NCBI RefSeq assembly: GCF_947623445.1
Contig: NC_135242.1
Location: forward strand, 22,134,001-22,198,000
From: Clavelina lepadiformis
Lineage: Eukaryota > Chordata > Ascidiacea > Aplousobranchia > Clavelinidae
Length of the DNA stretch: 64,000 bases
Reading direction: 5' to 3'
In this document: one piece after another, positions 43,456 to 55,535 of the stretch
Layout: every line of letters begins with the position of its first letter
Numbering within the stretch: the stretch's first letter is position 1
The notes under the pieces: model-generated
Told to the model about the DNA's origin: nothing
Databases searched by the model: none
The model's input: only the letters and a program-made list of their open reading frames with translations
Translations under genes and position numbers: made by a program

Positions 43456-44299
43456 CAAAATCGAGTTGTACGAATTTATTAATAAACTTATGCATGCTTA
43501 CCTTATTTTATTGGAATTGATATGTGAAACTCAAACGACGAAGTCTGGCTTCCGATTAAAGTTTGTAAACTCTCCTAACTTACCAAATGACGTTTTAAAG
43601 TCATACATTGCGATGACAAATTCAACGTGGCTTAGTGGCTGAAGCACCCGATAAGAAACCAAAAAAGAACAGGACACATGCTATTACTGTTTCGGTTAAA
43701 ATATGCTGGTAACAATTTATCAATGTGCTTTTGTAGTATCGAGTGACACGACTGTCATTAAGAATATTTACGTATATTCTAGCGTTTGCTTTCTTTTGTT
43801 TGTTCTACCTAGATACTGACTCTCAACATTTGAATGGAAAATATCAACGCTTTTGAAGCCCAGAGTTAATTCGGCGACAAGGGCTGAAGTTATAATCTTT
43901 CAATGAACTTTAGAATGAACGAAGAACGTGGGCTGTGAAACAAACAATGCACACAAGTCTTTCTATCTTTTTAATCGTCTATATAGTTTGTTAAGTAAAC
44001 TCACTCTAACAGAAATCTATTCCGGCCATTGCGTAGGGACATTTAATAGTTTAATTTGAAGAACAATATCTCAATAAATATCACGAACAAGTACAATATG
44101 CTGCTTTATAAACACATTTCGAGAGCAGAGTCAAATTCGCTTCACAGTTTATAGAAAAACGATTTTCATCATCATACACCGGGCACCGGCACACACAAAA
44201 TCTGTTTTAATGCGATGGGTTTATGGTATTACCCTGCTGTTCAAGCAACTCAATGTCGAAATTTTATAAACAATTTGATGATATCAAGTTCTGTGGTTT
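43456..44299. other. Unit 1 spacer, no gene recognised
   Basis: AT-rich, repeated at about 55536-56389. A 73-codon frame at 43421 overlaps the relic above and shows no family motif. Confidence 0.45.
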
Positions 44300-46168
44300 C
44301 TAATTTGCCGGAAAGGCTCGGTCATAATCAAATAAAACAAAGTCTTTCTTATATACACTATATAACTTATTAGTCAATTCTTTGGGGGTTTGCTCATAAA
44401 ATTTCTTCACCTTGTCGGTCCGGGCACTGTACCGGGCCGGAGGGAAAAATATTTTTCGATGCTCTTGAGAAATGTTGAGATAATTTTGTAAAAACTCAAT
44501 ATCTTCTTGCAACGTTTCAAACTTAATGATGTAGTCGTAGTGGACCTTGCAAGGGTTGCAAAGTGCGTGGTAGAAAGTGAAGTGCGGGTTGTCTTCGCCG
44601 CCATCTGTGTCAATCAAATAATTCAAGAAATCTTCGAAAGTTGCCGTACCGTTATCAGCCCTGGTACGAGATTCAACGTCGTGACGTAAATGTCTGTACT
44701 TTTGATTAATTTTTCGCGACGTAGGTTCGTAAAAATAGTTGAAACCCGGCGCACCTGGGACCAGTTTGTCAACGTAGGCAGATACAATCCGATCAAATGG
44801 ATTCCGAACCATTATAACCTAAAAATTCAAAATGCTATTAATTTGTTTTAAAGCGACTGTCGTACAAGCTGTATAATTACCAGTTCACGCACAGTTCATC
44901 TTCAGGTATTAGCTTGTTAAATCACATATTAAGACATTTTGCTTTGCTATAGTCATAATTGTTGTATAGCCTAATTAAGCTCAGTTGTTGAATGTGAAAT
45001 CATGCTGTTGGTTTAGGTGAAAATCAACAACAAACTTTTACTTTGAACGCGTTCTTCCAGATTTTTCTCTGCTCGCTTTTATTCTGCATTGGCCACAAAC
45101 TCAATTGCTCCGAAGCAATTTGCAAAACTTTTTCACCACGCATTTTTTCATCAATGAAATACTCTTCCATCGTGTAGAAGCCTTCTGTGATAAGCAGCAA
45201 TTTCAACCAGGCGCCGCTGCCACATTTTTGAATCTCACAAACTGCAAACTACAAACGAAACGTTTTTAGGGACGGAGCAATGTGCTAAGCTCTAAGATTG
45301 AGTAATAATTTCCCCATTGTAATATATTGTTAGACTTATAACACAATATATCCTTGGCATAAGCCTGCATATTTCTCCTGATAGATACAAGATAGATTCA
45401 AAATGTTTCGGGTAGACATATTTTGAAAATATAACAAGGTCATGTTTAAGCTGCTTGTTCAAACAGGAAGCTACGATACCAAGTGCACTGTTAGCTTTTT
45501 GGGATGCTGAATAGAGTAATGGATAAATCTGTTTGTTTCATTATTCTTTGCAGATTTTGGCTTTTTATCTTAATGATCTCTTTGGGTTATTGAGAATACA
45601 TTACAAGAGATCTGTAACAAAAAGTAGCCTTGCAATTTAAGTTAATCTTTTTGCTATAAAATTATTTATTAAGTGTTATATGCCTAGTAAATATATTGGT
45701 ATATACTATTTCGTTCCAAATATTCATTTCTAACAATTTTTGCTGAATAGAAACGAAAACGTAATAATATTTAAACTATTTCTCATGTATTATTTATTAT
45801 CCGTCATTGCTTTTATTACATTGATTTTAGTTACAATAATAATTGTCTGTGGTCATCTTTGGTTTTACCGTAAAACAGAATGACCGAGGCTATAACTATA
45901 CCATTATGCGTCTTACCTTATATGTTTTTGAATACATATTTTGTTTGTTCAAGTAGGATTCGTTGAAAATACTTTCCTCATTTTCGAAGCTCCTGCAAGC
46001 AGCCTTGAGATTGATCTGACGTATTTCCTGGACTGAGCGAGATGCTGCTGGCAAGTACTTCAGTTGCTTGTATTCTGGTACAAAATTAGTTGTGAAGTGA
46101 AATACTTGATAGAGGATGTGCAAAATACAACCTACGACTATAGTTCCGAGCAAAGCCTGCTTTTTCAT
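44300..46168 (-). CDS. Carbohydrate sulfotransferase, copy S2
   Basis: Minus-strand exons 46168-45917, 45248-45042 and 44818-44300 (84, 69 and 172 codons plus stop) give 325 residues. Exon 2 has exactly the length of that in S1. Membrane anchor at about residues 5-25 (LLGTIVVGCILHILY). The 5'-phosphosulfate loop is QKCGSGAWLK and the 3'-phosphate loop is VRNPFDRIVSAYVDKL with R158 and S166. PCKVHYDYIIKFETL follows. It belongs to a second S subtype, distinct from S1/S3 in exon 1 and in the exon 3 end (FDYDRAFPAN). It stands head to head with S3, ATG-to-GTG distance about 940 bp, so the two may share a promoter region. Confidence 0.93.
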
Positions 46169-46944
46169 TTCACTTTTTTTCAGAAAGATTTTTTGTGTGC
46201 ATCAACTTTGACAACTCTCCTGCTGGGCTAAATCACAGCAAGTTTTGTTTGCGACAGATCGTTGTGAAGACCAAGCCTGTTACTTAAAAATGCCTAGCCT
46301 ATAGTTTATGCTTTATAACTTGCCCTATGTAGTTTTCAAGCTGATGAACCAAAATGAAAACCTTAAACTATTTTCAAGGCATATATCCTGGCGACCAAAT
46401 AAAATAAGTCCGCGAAGCCTTGACGTTATTATAAGGATTTTAGGTTTCACATAACCAATAACGTCGCTTTTGTTGACAATGCCTAAACAAATTGAAAAGC
46501 GCATTTCTTTAGAGAAGGAATTCAAAGCAAATAGCTATCTATGTAATACCTGCAAAAATAATTTTTCCTCCAAATCTCTGCCTAACAATAGTTTTCTATT
46601 TTCTAACATTAGTCTCCAAAGGCAATAGACTCCCATACAGTTAGTGACTGTATAGTTTGGCCATAGTACTAACATAGATTTGCAGAAAACTAGCTTTCAA
46701 ATACGATAATTTGCCATGCCCATAAGCTTCTTTTTGGTTTGATGGAAGAGAACCAAGAAAGGCGTCTTGAACAATGGCGCTTGCTTACTCTGTTTGAGAA
46801 ACAATATTTATCTTCATGACGTGTCAGTTGTCCGAGGCTTTCGCCTTACCCTCGTTGCTACGCCCAATTACTTGGCAAACTGCCTTTGTAAGACTAATCA
46901 AGACGCAGTTTAGGTTCAGGCTATACTGGGCCAACTAAACTAAG
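46169..46944. promoter_or_regulatory. Shared upstream region of S2 and S3
   Basis: Intergenic DNA between divergent S2 and S3. Parts recur upstream of S1 (34146-34575) and right of S4 (59424-59940), which marks the junctions of the tandem unit. No individual promoter element can be defended. Confidence 0.35.
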
Positions 46945-47109
46945 TGAATAATTTTAAGTAAAAATTGTTTATTCTATACCGAGGACAACTTGTCTTTATA
47001 TATCTTTGGTGAGAATCAGTAGCTGCAAGAAAATTAAATTTTGCTGTGTTATGCTGTTTAGGAAGAAAACTACTGTATACAGGATTACCAAGACGAGCCA
47101 CAAACTAGA
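46945..47109 (+). promoter_or_regulatory. Conserved upstream module of S3
   Basis: Near-identical to the module before S1 (TTTATATATC and GTATACAGGATTACC kept). Confidence 0.4.
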
Positions 47110-48795
47110 GTGAAAAAAAAGTTTGCTATATTTTTGATTTTAATTTTTAGTTTTGGCCTTTCATTCTTCTTTTATGAGTCTTTCTCTTACCAAAATCTTC
47201 CAAAACTTATTCTTGAAAAAGCAACGACAATCAGTCCAACCAAGGCCACTCTTTGTAACTCGGTTCAGGAGCTACGTCAGCTGAAGCTACAAAATGCTTG
47301 CAGGCTCATTGAGAATGAAGAAAACATTTTGCAAATTTCCCACATCAACGAAAGGAATTTCTATTCAAAACGTTATGAGGTATTTCTCTATCAAATCTTA
47401 CAAAGATTTTAAACTTTATACATAAACTGAAACATTGTCTGGCCCTGGCCTGATAAATATCAAAATTTTTCGATAGGACTTGTAAACTTGATTCAAAATG
47501 ACACATTTTTTGCATTAATTTCTGTTTAATAAACAGTTTTGCTTCCAAGCATGTTCCAACAATAGTAGCAAGAATAGATTAATGCCCAGAAGCCAGGAAT
47601 AGTTAATAACATTGCAACTATGATATACATTTAGAATACAAATTATAATTAAACCAAATTTTTGTTTAATTTCAGTTTTCTGTTTGCTACGTTTACAAAT
47701 GTGGTTATTCCAACTGGTTGAAAACGTTGCTAATTATGGAAGGATTTTACAAAGTAGAAGATTATTTCTCCGAAGAAACGATTCATGGGGCAAAGGCCAT
47801 GGCGCTTGGCGAGCAGAAGTTGTCATTTGCATCAATGAAGGATAAAAGTGCACAGAGGGAAGCCTGGGACAAATCGTACAAGGTGATTATTGCGTTTTGC
47901 CCCTAATAGTTTGATAGAATGGAGCATTATGAGTTATGACATACCACTAGCCAGTGTTTTTAAGATTTGGCTTTGGCGACCCCTGAGAAATTTTCAGTGA
48001 CCGCAAGTCGACCACTCTTTAAATCTATCTGCTTGTTTGTCGATACAAAAAGTATTACGTAACTTTGAGAGACCGTTGGACAAATTTAAAAAAACATTTT
48101 CGACCTCCAAAATCACCCTAAAAACACTGCGTAAACCAGCTCATAATTACCTAGAATGATACTCCAGGTTTGAAACACTGGATACATTTTTGCTGTAAAT
48201 GCAGCCTTGCGATAGCGGTTTATTGAAACTTATCAGGTAAATACGATGTTGTTTTAAAAAAACATTTACCATATTTCAGGTTGTAATGGTTCGAAATCCA
48301 TTTGATAGGATTGTGTCTGTTTACGTCGATAAGCTCTTACCAACAGCACCGGGTTTCACGTATATTTTTGGTCCGTTATCGCGAAAAATCAACAAAAAGT
48401 ACAAACATTTACGTTATGATGTTCACGATCAGAACAGAACTGACGACGGTACGGCCGCGTTTGAAGATTTTGTGAATTACTTGGTCGATATTAAAGAAGC
48501 CAGAGATCCCCACTGGCAGTTCTACCATAAACTTTGCATGCCCTGCCAGTCCCACTACGACTACATCATCAAATTTGAAACGTTGCGAGATGACATCGAG
48601 TTCTTAGAAAATCGTGTCAATATTTCTGAAGAACACAGAAAAATAGTTTTTCCCTTCAAAGAGTACAAGACCCAGCCAAGCAGCGTTAACAAATATTTTG
48701 AGCAAATTCCTAAAGATTTAGCTTTGAAACTGTACGAAGTATACAAGACCGATTTTGTTTTATTCAACTACGACCGGCCAGATTACTTGAATTAG
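47110..48795 (+). CDS. Carbohydrate sulfotransferase, copy S3, start codon lost
   Basis: Exons 47110-47379, 47676-47882 and 48280-48795 match S1 in length and phase, giving 330 residues if read from the S1 start position. At that position S3 has GTG instead of ATG (47110-47112), and exon 1 holds no other Met. Going upstream the frame meets a stop at 47059 without an ATG. The first internal Met is in exon 2, after the 5'-phosphosulfate loop YKCGYSNWLK, so starting there would remove both anchor and cofactor loop. The rest looks intact: VRNPFDRIVSVYVDKL in exon 3, and splice sites kept. It is therefore either a young pseudogene, a gene with a non-AUG start, or a gene with an unseen upstream coding exon. 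AATAAA at 48843-48848. Confidence 0.8.
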
Positions 48796-49374
48796 TTTTC
48801 GAAATCTTTCTTCAAATACGCAGAACTGTTGTAGCCTAATCTAATAAAATATTGTTTTTACTGTTAACACTTGTTTGTGCTTTGTGAGTTTTCCCTTGCG
48901 GTCGATTACGCCTTTTCCTGCTTGATTAAGCATGTGTGTCCTAAACTAAACTAAACTGTTTTTAAATAAAAGATGTGCCTGTAAATCTGTAAATCTAAGA
49001 GTGAGAACAATGAAACGTAACACTGGCAAGCATGGCAGGACCTATTAGATACACAGAAGATTTTATCAAGTTTTACTGAAGCATGAATGTTTTTTTTCTC
49101 TGCCTCGTTACCAGCGTGGAAATAGTTTTTCGTCTTTTCTTTAAGATTTCGAATCCTTCTGGTCACACATCATAATGGTAAAACTGTAACTTTAAGAGGT
49201 GCTTTTTATTACCGGAAAAGCAAATACTATATTTTTCCTGTATGCCGCACTGACGACTTATATATACTGATATATGTAATGCCCAATCGAATTGTACAAA
49301 AATTTTATTTTACTGAAATACAATATATAAAAAATACGCAACATTGAAAGCAAAAGATTTTGTCAAATTCAAAT

Positions 49375-51804
49375 TTATAGCAATGTCCCTGATTGGGAAA
49401 CTACGTAGAGTCTGAGCAAACCAAGAAATTTCCTCGCAAATGAGCATTTGAGATGTTGGTCGTTGTAAATAGCTTGGTATGCAATTTCTCCCAGTTTTTC
49501 TTGAGAAACAGCCTGAAAAGAGAAAAAATATTACAACTGGCAAAAATATATACAAACTCGTTAAAAGTAGCTTCCCATAAACACAGCAAGTACCAACAAA
49601 ACTTGAATTAGGTTACAATATTTATTCTTTGAATTACTCACCTGTTTCCTCAAGTATTTAATAACATTTTCCAGATCCATTATCGCATTTCTTTCTGACG
49701 TCATACTATCCAGGTCATGGAATAATGACGTAACTTGTTCACGCTGGTTGTTGAATTTGTCTTCTAAAATCTGCAACGTCAAATGGAAGTTGTGTTATTG
49801 TTTTTAACAAAACAAATTTGAAAGGAATGGAATTGAATAAAAATGAAAACTGATGGCTACAATATCAGTTGAAAGTGCAGGGAATTTAAGTTTAATATAA
49901 AACAAGAATAAAATATACAATTACAAAATAACGAAAATGGATAAAAACACAGTTTTAAGAATCTTTTTCAGATTCACATAAAACTTACTTCAATATTCTT
50001 TAGCGCCTTTTGGTGTTCATTTTCCAATTCGTTAAATTGGGTTTCTTTTACGGAAAATTCGTCATGGCAACGATCTCTAAAAACGTCATGTTTGGATGAC
50101 GTGGTCGCTGCGTCATCGGGTGGTGCACTTTTTGTCAAGATTTGCTTTTTTGTTCCGTTTTCCAGCGATTTCAGACGTGGTCTCACTGCAGGCAAAAGTT
50201 TCAAGGCGGCCTTTTCCATTTCGTATAAGATTTCCGTTGCTGTACCTGGGTAATCTATAAAACGTTTATGCAGTGGTTATTCATACTGCATAGATTTTTA
50301 CAGTTTTAAAACAATATAATTATTTATAAAAATATGCACAGCATATTTTGTTCAAGGTTTAGCATTTACCTTCTTCGTAATCTGATTGGTCGAGGGAGTT
50401 CTCATCTGACAAGCCTACGGGAGATTTGCGGCCTTCTGATTGGTCGAATTCGCTCGTCTCTCCGCATAGAGAGGAACTGGCAGAGAAGGCGCGATTTCGA
50501 GACCTGAATGAGAAAGAACAAGAAACGTCATGAGAGGAAATATTTCATTTTACATTATAGGAATTGTGCGAAATGTCTGAAGTTGTGATTGCCACTTATA
50601 AAACCTGAAAATATGTTCGCTTATTCGAAGAACATTCGGTAAAACTCGATACTTACCTTGCATCGCACAGTTTCCTTCTTAACACAATGACTTCCATTTC
50701 AAGATTGGGGAGAAGCATCACTTTTTTCTCCGCCTCTTTTATTTTCCCCAGGCAAATACTCACCAACTCGTTTGCTTGTTTAAGCTGAATCGGAAAGGAA
50801 AAAAGAAACTCATAAACGGCCGGGACTAAATCAGCAGCACATCAAAGCATATAGTCGTAAAATGTCTAGCCATGTGTTTTGAAAGCTTACCTGTTTTTCA
50901 TAATGCATCTGTTGTTCTTCAAGTTTACGCTCATAAGTCGTCTGGCAAGCGGACAATTTCCATCGCAAATCATTGATAATTGAGTCCTTGGTATTATCAG
51001 AAATCTGAAAGAAAAGTTTACTTTGGTTTAATAAATGAACGAATGTATACATATGTCGATGTTAAGGCAATGTAGGCATAATCTCAACACGCTTTAGTTT
51101 GTCATAGACTGAATTCAAAAAGTACAGAAAACATCGCGTACCTCATCCGAAAATAAAGCTTTCCTTGGCCGTTTAACATCATCTAAATCATCCAGTTTTG
51201 CTCTTTTGTTTAACTCATGAAATCCCTTTCGACTCCGACATTCCTCCTTGTTCTTGGTTGGAGCGAATAGCAGCCGGGATCGAGCCCGCGAAGAAGATGA
51301 AGGTGATTTCTGATTAGAAGGAAGGTTCCAGACGGGAGAGGATTTCTCCAAATGCAACCTCGAGCCACAAACGTCATGAAACAATTTGTCCTTCACAGCA
51401 TTGTTTGCTAATGGCGTCGATGTCTTGATGCGGCTTGGCGAAAGTTTCTTTGAAGTGGCGATGTGGTTATGGGAATCTTCGGTTGACGTCGCAACCGGTA
51501 GCACATTTACCCATTTGTTCTCTATGACGCCGGTGATGACGTTGTTGGCGCGTTTACCAAGAGATGGCTCTTTTGAGGCTGGTGGCGACTCTTGCAAACT
51601 CCGAAACCTCAACTTCCTTGCATTCTCCATCGATCTCTTCCTCGCCCTGTTGCATTTGTCGGCGTCGGCGATGACCGCTCTTGTTTTTGGCGAATTCACA
51701 AAAGAAGTACTTTGTGACGTCATAATAGGGTATTGCGCTCTGTTTCTCCTCAACAATTTCGTTCCTCTCACAGAAGTTCCAGGTGACCTCATTACGCGAG
51801 ACAT
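49375..51804 (-). CDS. Family A coiled-coil protein, copy A3
   Basis: Minus-strand exons 51804-51142, 51004-50891, 50784-50657, 50503-50370, 50254-49989, 49770-49642 and 49512-49375 give 523 residues, the same exon lengths as A2. Its differences from A2 are scattered single substitutions and no break was seen. AATAAA on the minus strand lies at 49309-49304. It is the unit 2 twin of A2 and converges on S3. Confidence 0.82.
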
Positions 51805-52199
51805 GGTACAGCAACTGCTCTGCGGTTGTAGCGAAGTTCTGTTTTCGATTTTTACAGCTGAAAAGCCTCAAACTGCTGCTGTAGCATTCCAACACAAATG
51901 AACGCTGGAATCCAAGTGTGCTCGACTTTATACGGTTTTCTTGTTTACGAATCACTCCGCTTTCTAACGTCTTTCCAGGGTTGATCAAACTATTATTCCG
52001 AAGTCTTTTCGCGCCTGTACTGATAATTCAGTCCGAAAAGTTGTTTACGTATTGGCGCCGTGTCCAGATAAAACACTCAAATCTAAAGTCAATTATTTTT
52101 ATCGCGAACGAAATATTTGCTCATTGCAAGGTCGTGTGTTCGCCGTTCAGATTCGGTGATACCTTATCTGGCTATCATCGGCATTCTGTTTAAGGGGAC

Positions 52200-52861
52200 G
52201 TTTCTAAAATTGCACTGCGCGGTGATTTACGCAGACCTGTTTTGAAAAACATGAAAGTTTTAGAAGATTCGACCGACGACCACAGGCTTGTAAATTACTA
52301 GGGCGAGATTCGCTGTTTCGACACAATCACGAGTTACAAAAGAGATTTCGCAACGGGGCTTTCACGAAAAATGAATGACGTCAAAACGGCAATAGGAAAT
52401 GTCTGAAATACTTTGGTAACCTCAAAATGTTATTTTCAGCTGAATCCATTTTTGAATTCTTTTATTTTTTTTGTGATTAAAAATGTAACTGGTGTAAACA
52501 TTTGCTGTAAGTCCATCACTGGACTTCCTTAGTGGGGTTACCTGCAATTCTTTGGGGTGCGGGAAGTTATTGTTATAAGAGCTTTGAACATAAAGCGAAA
52601 GAGAAAATGTTTATGCTGGAGTGATTTTGAACCTATTGGCCGGCAAGATTAATCTAACGCATCGAAATTTCTTTTGTGTCTTGTTATTCTCGTGTTTCTT
52701 TCGCGCTTTACTTTGCTGGGTATAATAATGGTCTTTTTTCATTGTAGGGTAACACGCAGCAAGAGGTAAGGAGGTAAGTGAAGGCTTCCTTGAAATGACA
52801 GAAATGTTTCGGCCAGCTAAGGATCCGCTTGTGTTTCGTAAACGATAAAGTAAGAGGAGGA
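52200..52861. other. Unit 2 spacer, no gene recognised
   Basis: Twin of 41001-41673, ending at the purine repeat that runs into the gap. Confidence 0.5.
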
Positions 52862-53061
52862 NNNNNNNNNNNNNNNNNNNNNNNNNNNNNNNNNNNNNNN
52901 NNNNNNNNNNNNNNNNNNNNNNNNNNNNNNNNNNNNNNNNNNNNNNNNNNNNNNNNNNNNNNNNNNNNNNNNNNNNNNNNNNNNNNNNNNNNNNNNNNNN
53001 NNNNNNNNNNNNNNNNNNNNNNNNNNNNNNNNNNNNNNNNNNNNNNNNNNNNNNNNNNNNN
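52862..53061. other. Assembly gap (200 N)
   Basis: Exactly 200 N, a likely placeholder size. The unit 1 counterpart (about 41674-41887) is about 214 bp and starts with the GGA/GAA repeat. Confidence 0.98.
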
Positions 53062-53129
53062 GACCCAGGAGTAAATTGACCAATATGAAACGTGCAGCTT
53101 AAGAGCCACTCTTTGGTCACGTGGGTGTA

Positions 53130-53355
53130 CAGCGCTGATGTGTGTCATTGACCTTGAGTATCTGAGACCAGCTTCGAAATTGTACATTGTAACAAAGTTG
53201 ACTGTTTCATTCGATTATGACCCCGTCGCCCTTTTTGAGTTCGACACCTTCTTTAGAGCAGAACCGTGAAAAAGCGTTATGTGAGTACGCACTGCTTGTT
53301 GTTAAGCATTGCTGGGTATATGGCGCTAATACGTGGAACTACTATTAAATTCAAA
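53130..53355 (+). pseudogene. Degenerate sulfotransferase 3' relic, unit 2
   Basis: Twin of the relic at 41955-42180, with the same broken frame and TCGATTATGACCCCGTCGC. Confidence 0.62.
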
Positions 53356-53393
53356 AGACATAATGCAAGAGGCTTTCTTTCACGTCTATATAC

Positions 53394-54282
53394 GGTTTGG
53401 TGACACTTAATCACGCGACGCTTAATCACGCGACGCTTAATCACCGACACATAATCACTAGGACATTTAATCACGCGACATTTAATCACACATTTACAAT
53501 GTTTATTTACATTTACAATTTACAGCAATGTTATGCATGGGAAATGTAAGCAACTGCACGAAGATAGACTGAAATCTCGCTTGACAGATAACGGTCAACT
53601 GTGTTTTGCACGCGCAGTTTCAGTGCCTTATACCGCATTGGAATAGAAGGTTGAGTACCAGCAATTCCTTGCAGAAACGTTGCACGTTGCATTTGAATGT
53701 CTTTTTCAATTCCCTGTATGAAAGTCCACAATGTCGGGTGGTGGCATTGAAAAAGCACTTGGAGACCAAAATGCCAACCTTCGACTGCATTTGTGGTTCT
53801 TGCAATGCAACCTGCCCCGGCTTCGTAATGATTCCAACTTTCGATTGGAAAGATGGCTGAGCCGTAATTTTCACCACGTCCCGGACGTCGTCTGCCTCTG
53901 ATATATGTGTGTTCGAAATACGAAAGCAGCTCAGGCATCTTCTCGTGATCGGGCATGCTATCAGCTAAGATCAGAAATGACTCGACTACGTCAGAGGAAG
54001 GGACCATGGCTAAGGCTGGTAAACACCGAACAGCTGTTCTTAATTCGTCATTAGACTCCACAGAGAGATGCACACGAGCTTGAATTACTGAATTTTCCTC
54101 ACGCTTTTCCGACATCGAAGTGATTATGTGTCGCGTGATTAAATGTCGCGTGATTAAGTATCCAAGTCGCGTGATTAAATGTCCTAGTGATTATGTGTCG
54201 CGTGATTAAGTGTCCTAGTGATTATGTGTCGGTGATTAAGCGTCGCGTGATTAAGTGTCGCGTGATTAAGTGTCGGTACACC
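53394..54282 (-). mobile_element. Mutator-like (MULE) element 2
   Basis: An 889-bp insertion between 8-bp target duplications CTATATAC (53386-53393 and 54283-54290); 9 bp if one mismatch is allowed. Both ends are long inverted blocks of a repeated 15-bp unit, GCGACACTTAATCAC with variants, about 90 bp at left and about 160 bp at right. The twin site in unit 1 (near 42229) is empty, so insertion followed the duplication. The inner part codes for the end of a MULE transposase on the minus strand. Its end motif differs wholly from that of MULE 1, so it is a separate family. Confidence 0.85.
53531..54115 (-). pseudogene. MULE transposase C-terminal part
   Basis: A 194-codon minus-strand frame with FEHTYIRGRRRPGRGEN, WNHYEAGAGCIARTTNAVEG, GWHFGLQ and HHPTLWTFIQGIEKD. 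These are the late part of animal MULE transposases (R.TN..EGWH, then HP.LW.FI). The catalytic core and zinc-binding N-terminus are missing. The frame starts and stops just inside the end repeats, so the element has kept this piece open. Confidence 0.78.
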
Positions 54283-54290
54283 CTATATAC

Positions 54291-55294
54291 TAATGTCACA
54301 TTATAACAGACGAATTGCGTTTCAATAATTTAGATGTTATAGCATGGAATCAGTAGGATATAGACGAGCTTCTTTTAGTCCAAGAGCTTATTCTTATAAG
54401 ACATTATCTTGGTATGGTTTTGAACTGTTCTGTTATTTCTTTTGAGACTTCGCGACCTTTTGAATTTTCTTGGTAAGATTTATGTGGCAAAATAATATTT
54501 CGCACCGTTGTTTATTTGTTTTTCGTGTGTTTTCCCACGCTTTTATTTTGTTAGTGTTGTATCACCCTGATTTCTATTGTCCACTGTCTTATTTTATTTT
54601 GTTCTTTTTGGCGTCTCAGTGTTTCGATGTGGTCGAACGCGTAATTATTGCGTGTCCTTTTTCGATTGGTGTCCCGCATTTGCTTCAGGCGTGAGTAGTT
54701 GCCTTCCTGAGAAAAGGTGGCCTTTGGAGGAAGTCTACGTTCGAGTGTTCAGAGCGAGGACCTGTCCTTTGTTCTCTTGGATCTGCTGTTGCTGTTTTAA
54801 TTATATTTTATCAACTTATTTTACATGTCTGTTCGGAAATTTAAGCCCCAAACGGAGATGAGATTTTAATCTCTAATGAGAATACAATCAAGCTGCATTG
54901 CACAACCTTCGTTGGTTTTGAGTGGGCCGTGAAAGCGGTAGAAAACGTACCTGGCAGAAGAAAATCTGTAACATTTACAAGAGCGCTGTTATTGCGTGTT
55001 GGCTCGGAGACTGGTAAGGCGCAACGGATATTAATGCGGCAGGTTAATTAATTGGAGTCAGAGATCAACTTCCATTATTAAACTATTCGATAACCGCACC
55101 CCAGGATAACTGACTCGAATCATTAAGACAGTAAAGTATCTTTAAAAAATGAGTGTTTTATGTCGGCGTTTATCGCCCAGGTTTGCGATACCATAAAGCA
55201 AATTAGTCAACCTATAAAAATTTATGCGGTATGTATTCGTTCGTGTGATCGAAGGCTGGTTCATACAATTCCGATGTGAGGTCTAGGACTCTAG
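54291..55294. other. Unit 2 spacer, no gene recognised
   Basis: Twin of about 42230-43204. Frames present in one copy are not kept in the other. Confidence 0.5.
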
Positions 55295-55535
55295 GTGAGT
55301 TATTTGAAGTAAAAATTGTTTATTTTAAACTGAGGACAACTTATCTTTATGTATCTTTGGTGAGAATCAGTAGCTGCAAGAAAATCAAATTTTGCTGTGT
55401 TATACTGTTTAGGAAGAAAACTACTGTATACAGGATTACCAAGACGAGCCACAAACTAGAATGAAAAAAATGCTATATTTTTAATGTTAATTTTTAGTTT
55501 TGACCTTTCAATTTCCTATGAGTATTTCTCTTACC
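55295..55535 (+). pseudogene. 5' relic of a plus-strand sulfotransferase, unit 2
   Basis: Twin of 43205-43455, with the same ATGAAAAAA start and early stop, so the gene was already broken before the tandem duplication. Confidence 0.75.

Larger units (their letters stand above)
34146..46407. repeat. Tandem duplication, unit 1
   Basis: The unit begins at GTCCGTGAAGCC and holds S1(+), A2(-), sulfotransferase relics and S2(-). It repeats at 46408-59423 in the same order and orientation, and its opening sequence starts a third time at 59424. Unit 1 carries one Mutator-like element (35597-36790) that unit 2 lacks. Confidence 0.9.

Noticed and set aside
43421-43642. 73-codon frame, present in both units
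   Set aside because: It overlaps the broken sulfotransferase relic in another frame and its copies differ as neutral DNA would.
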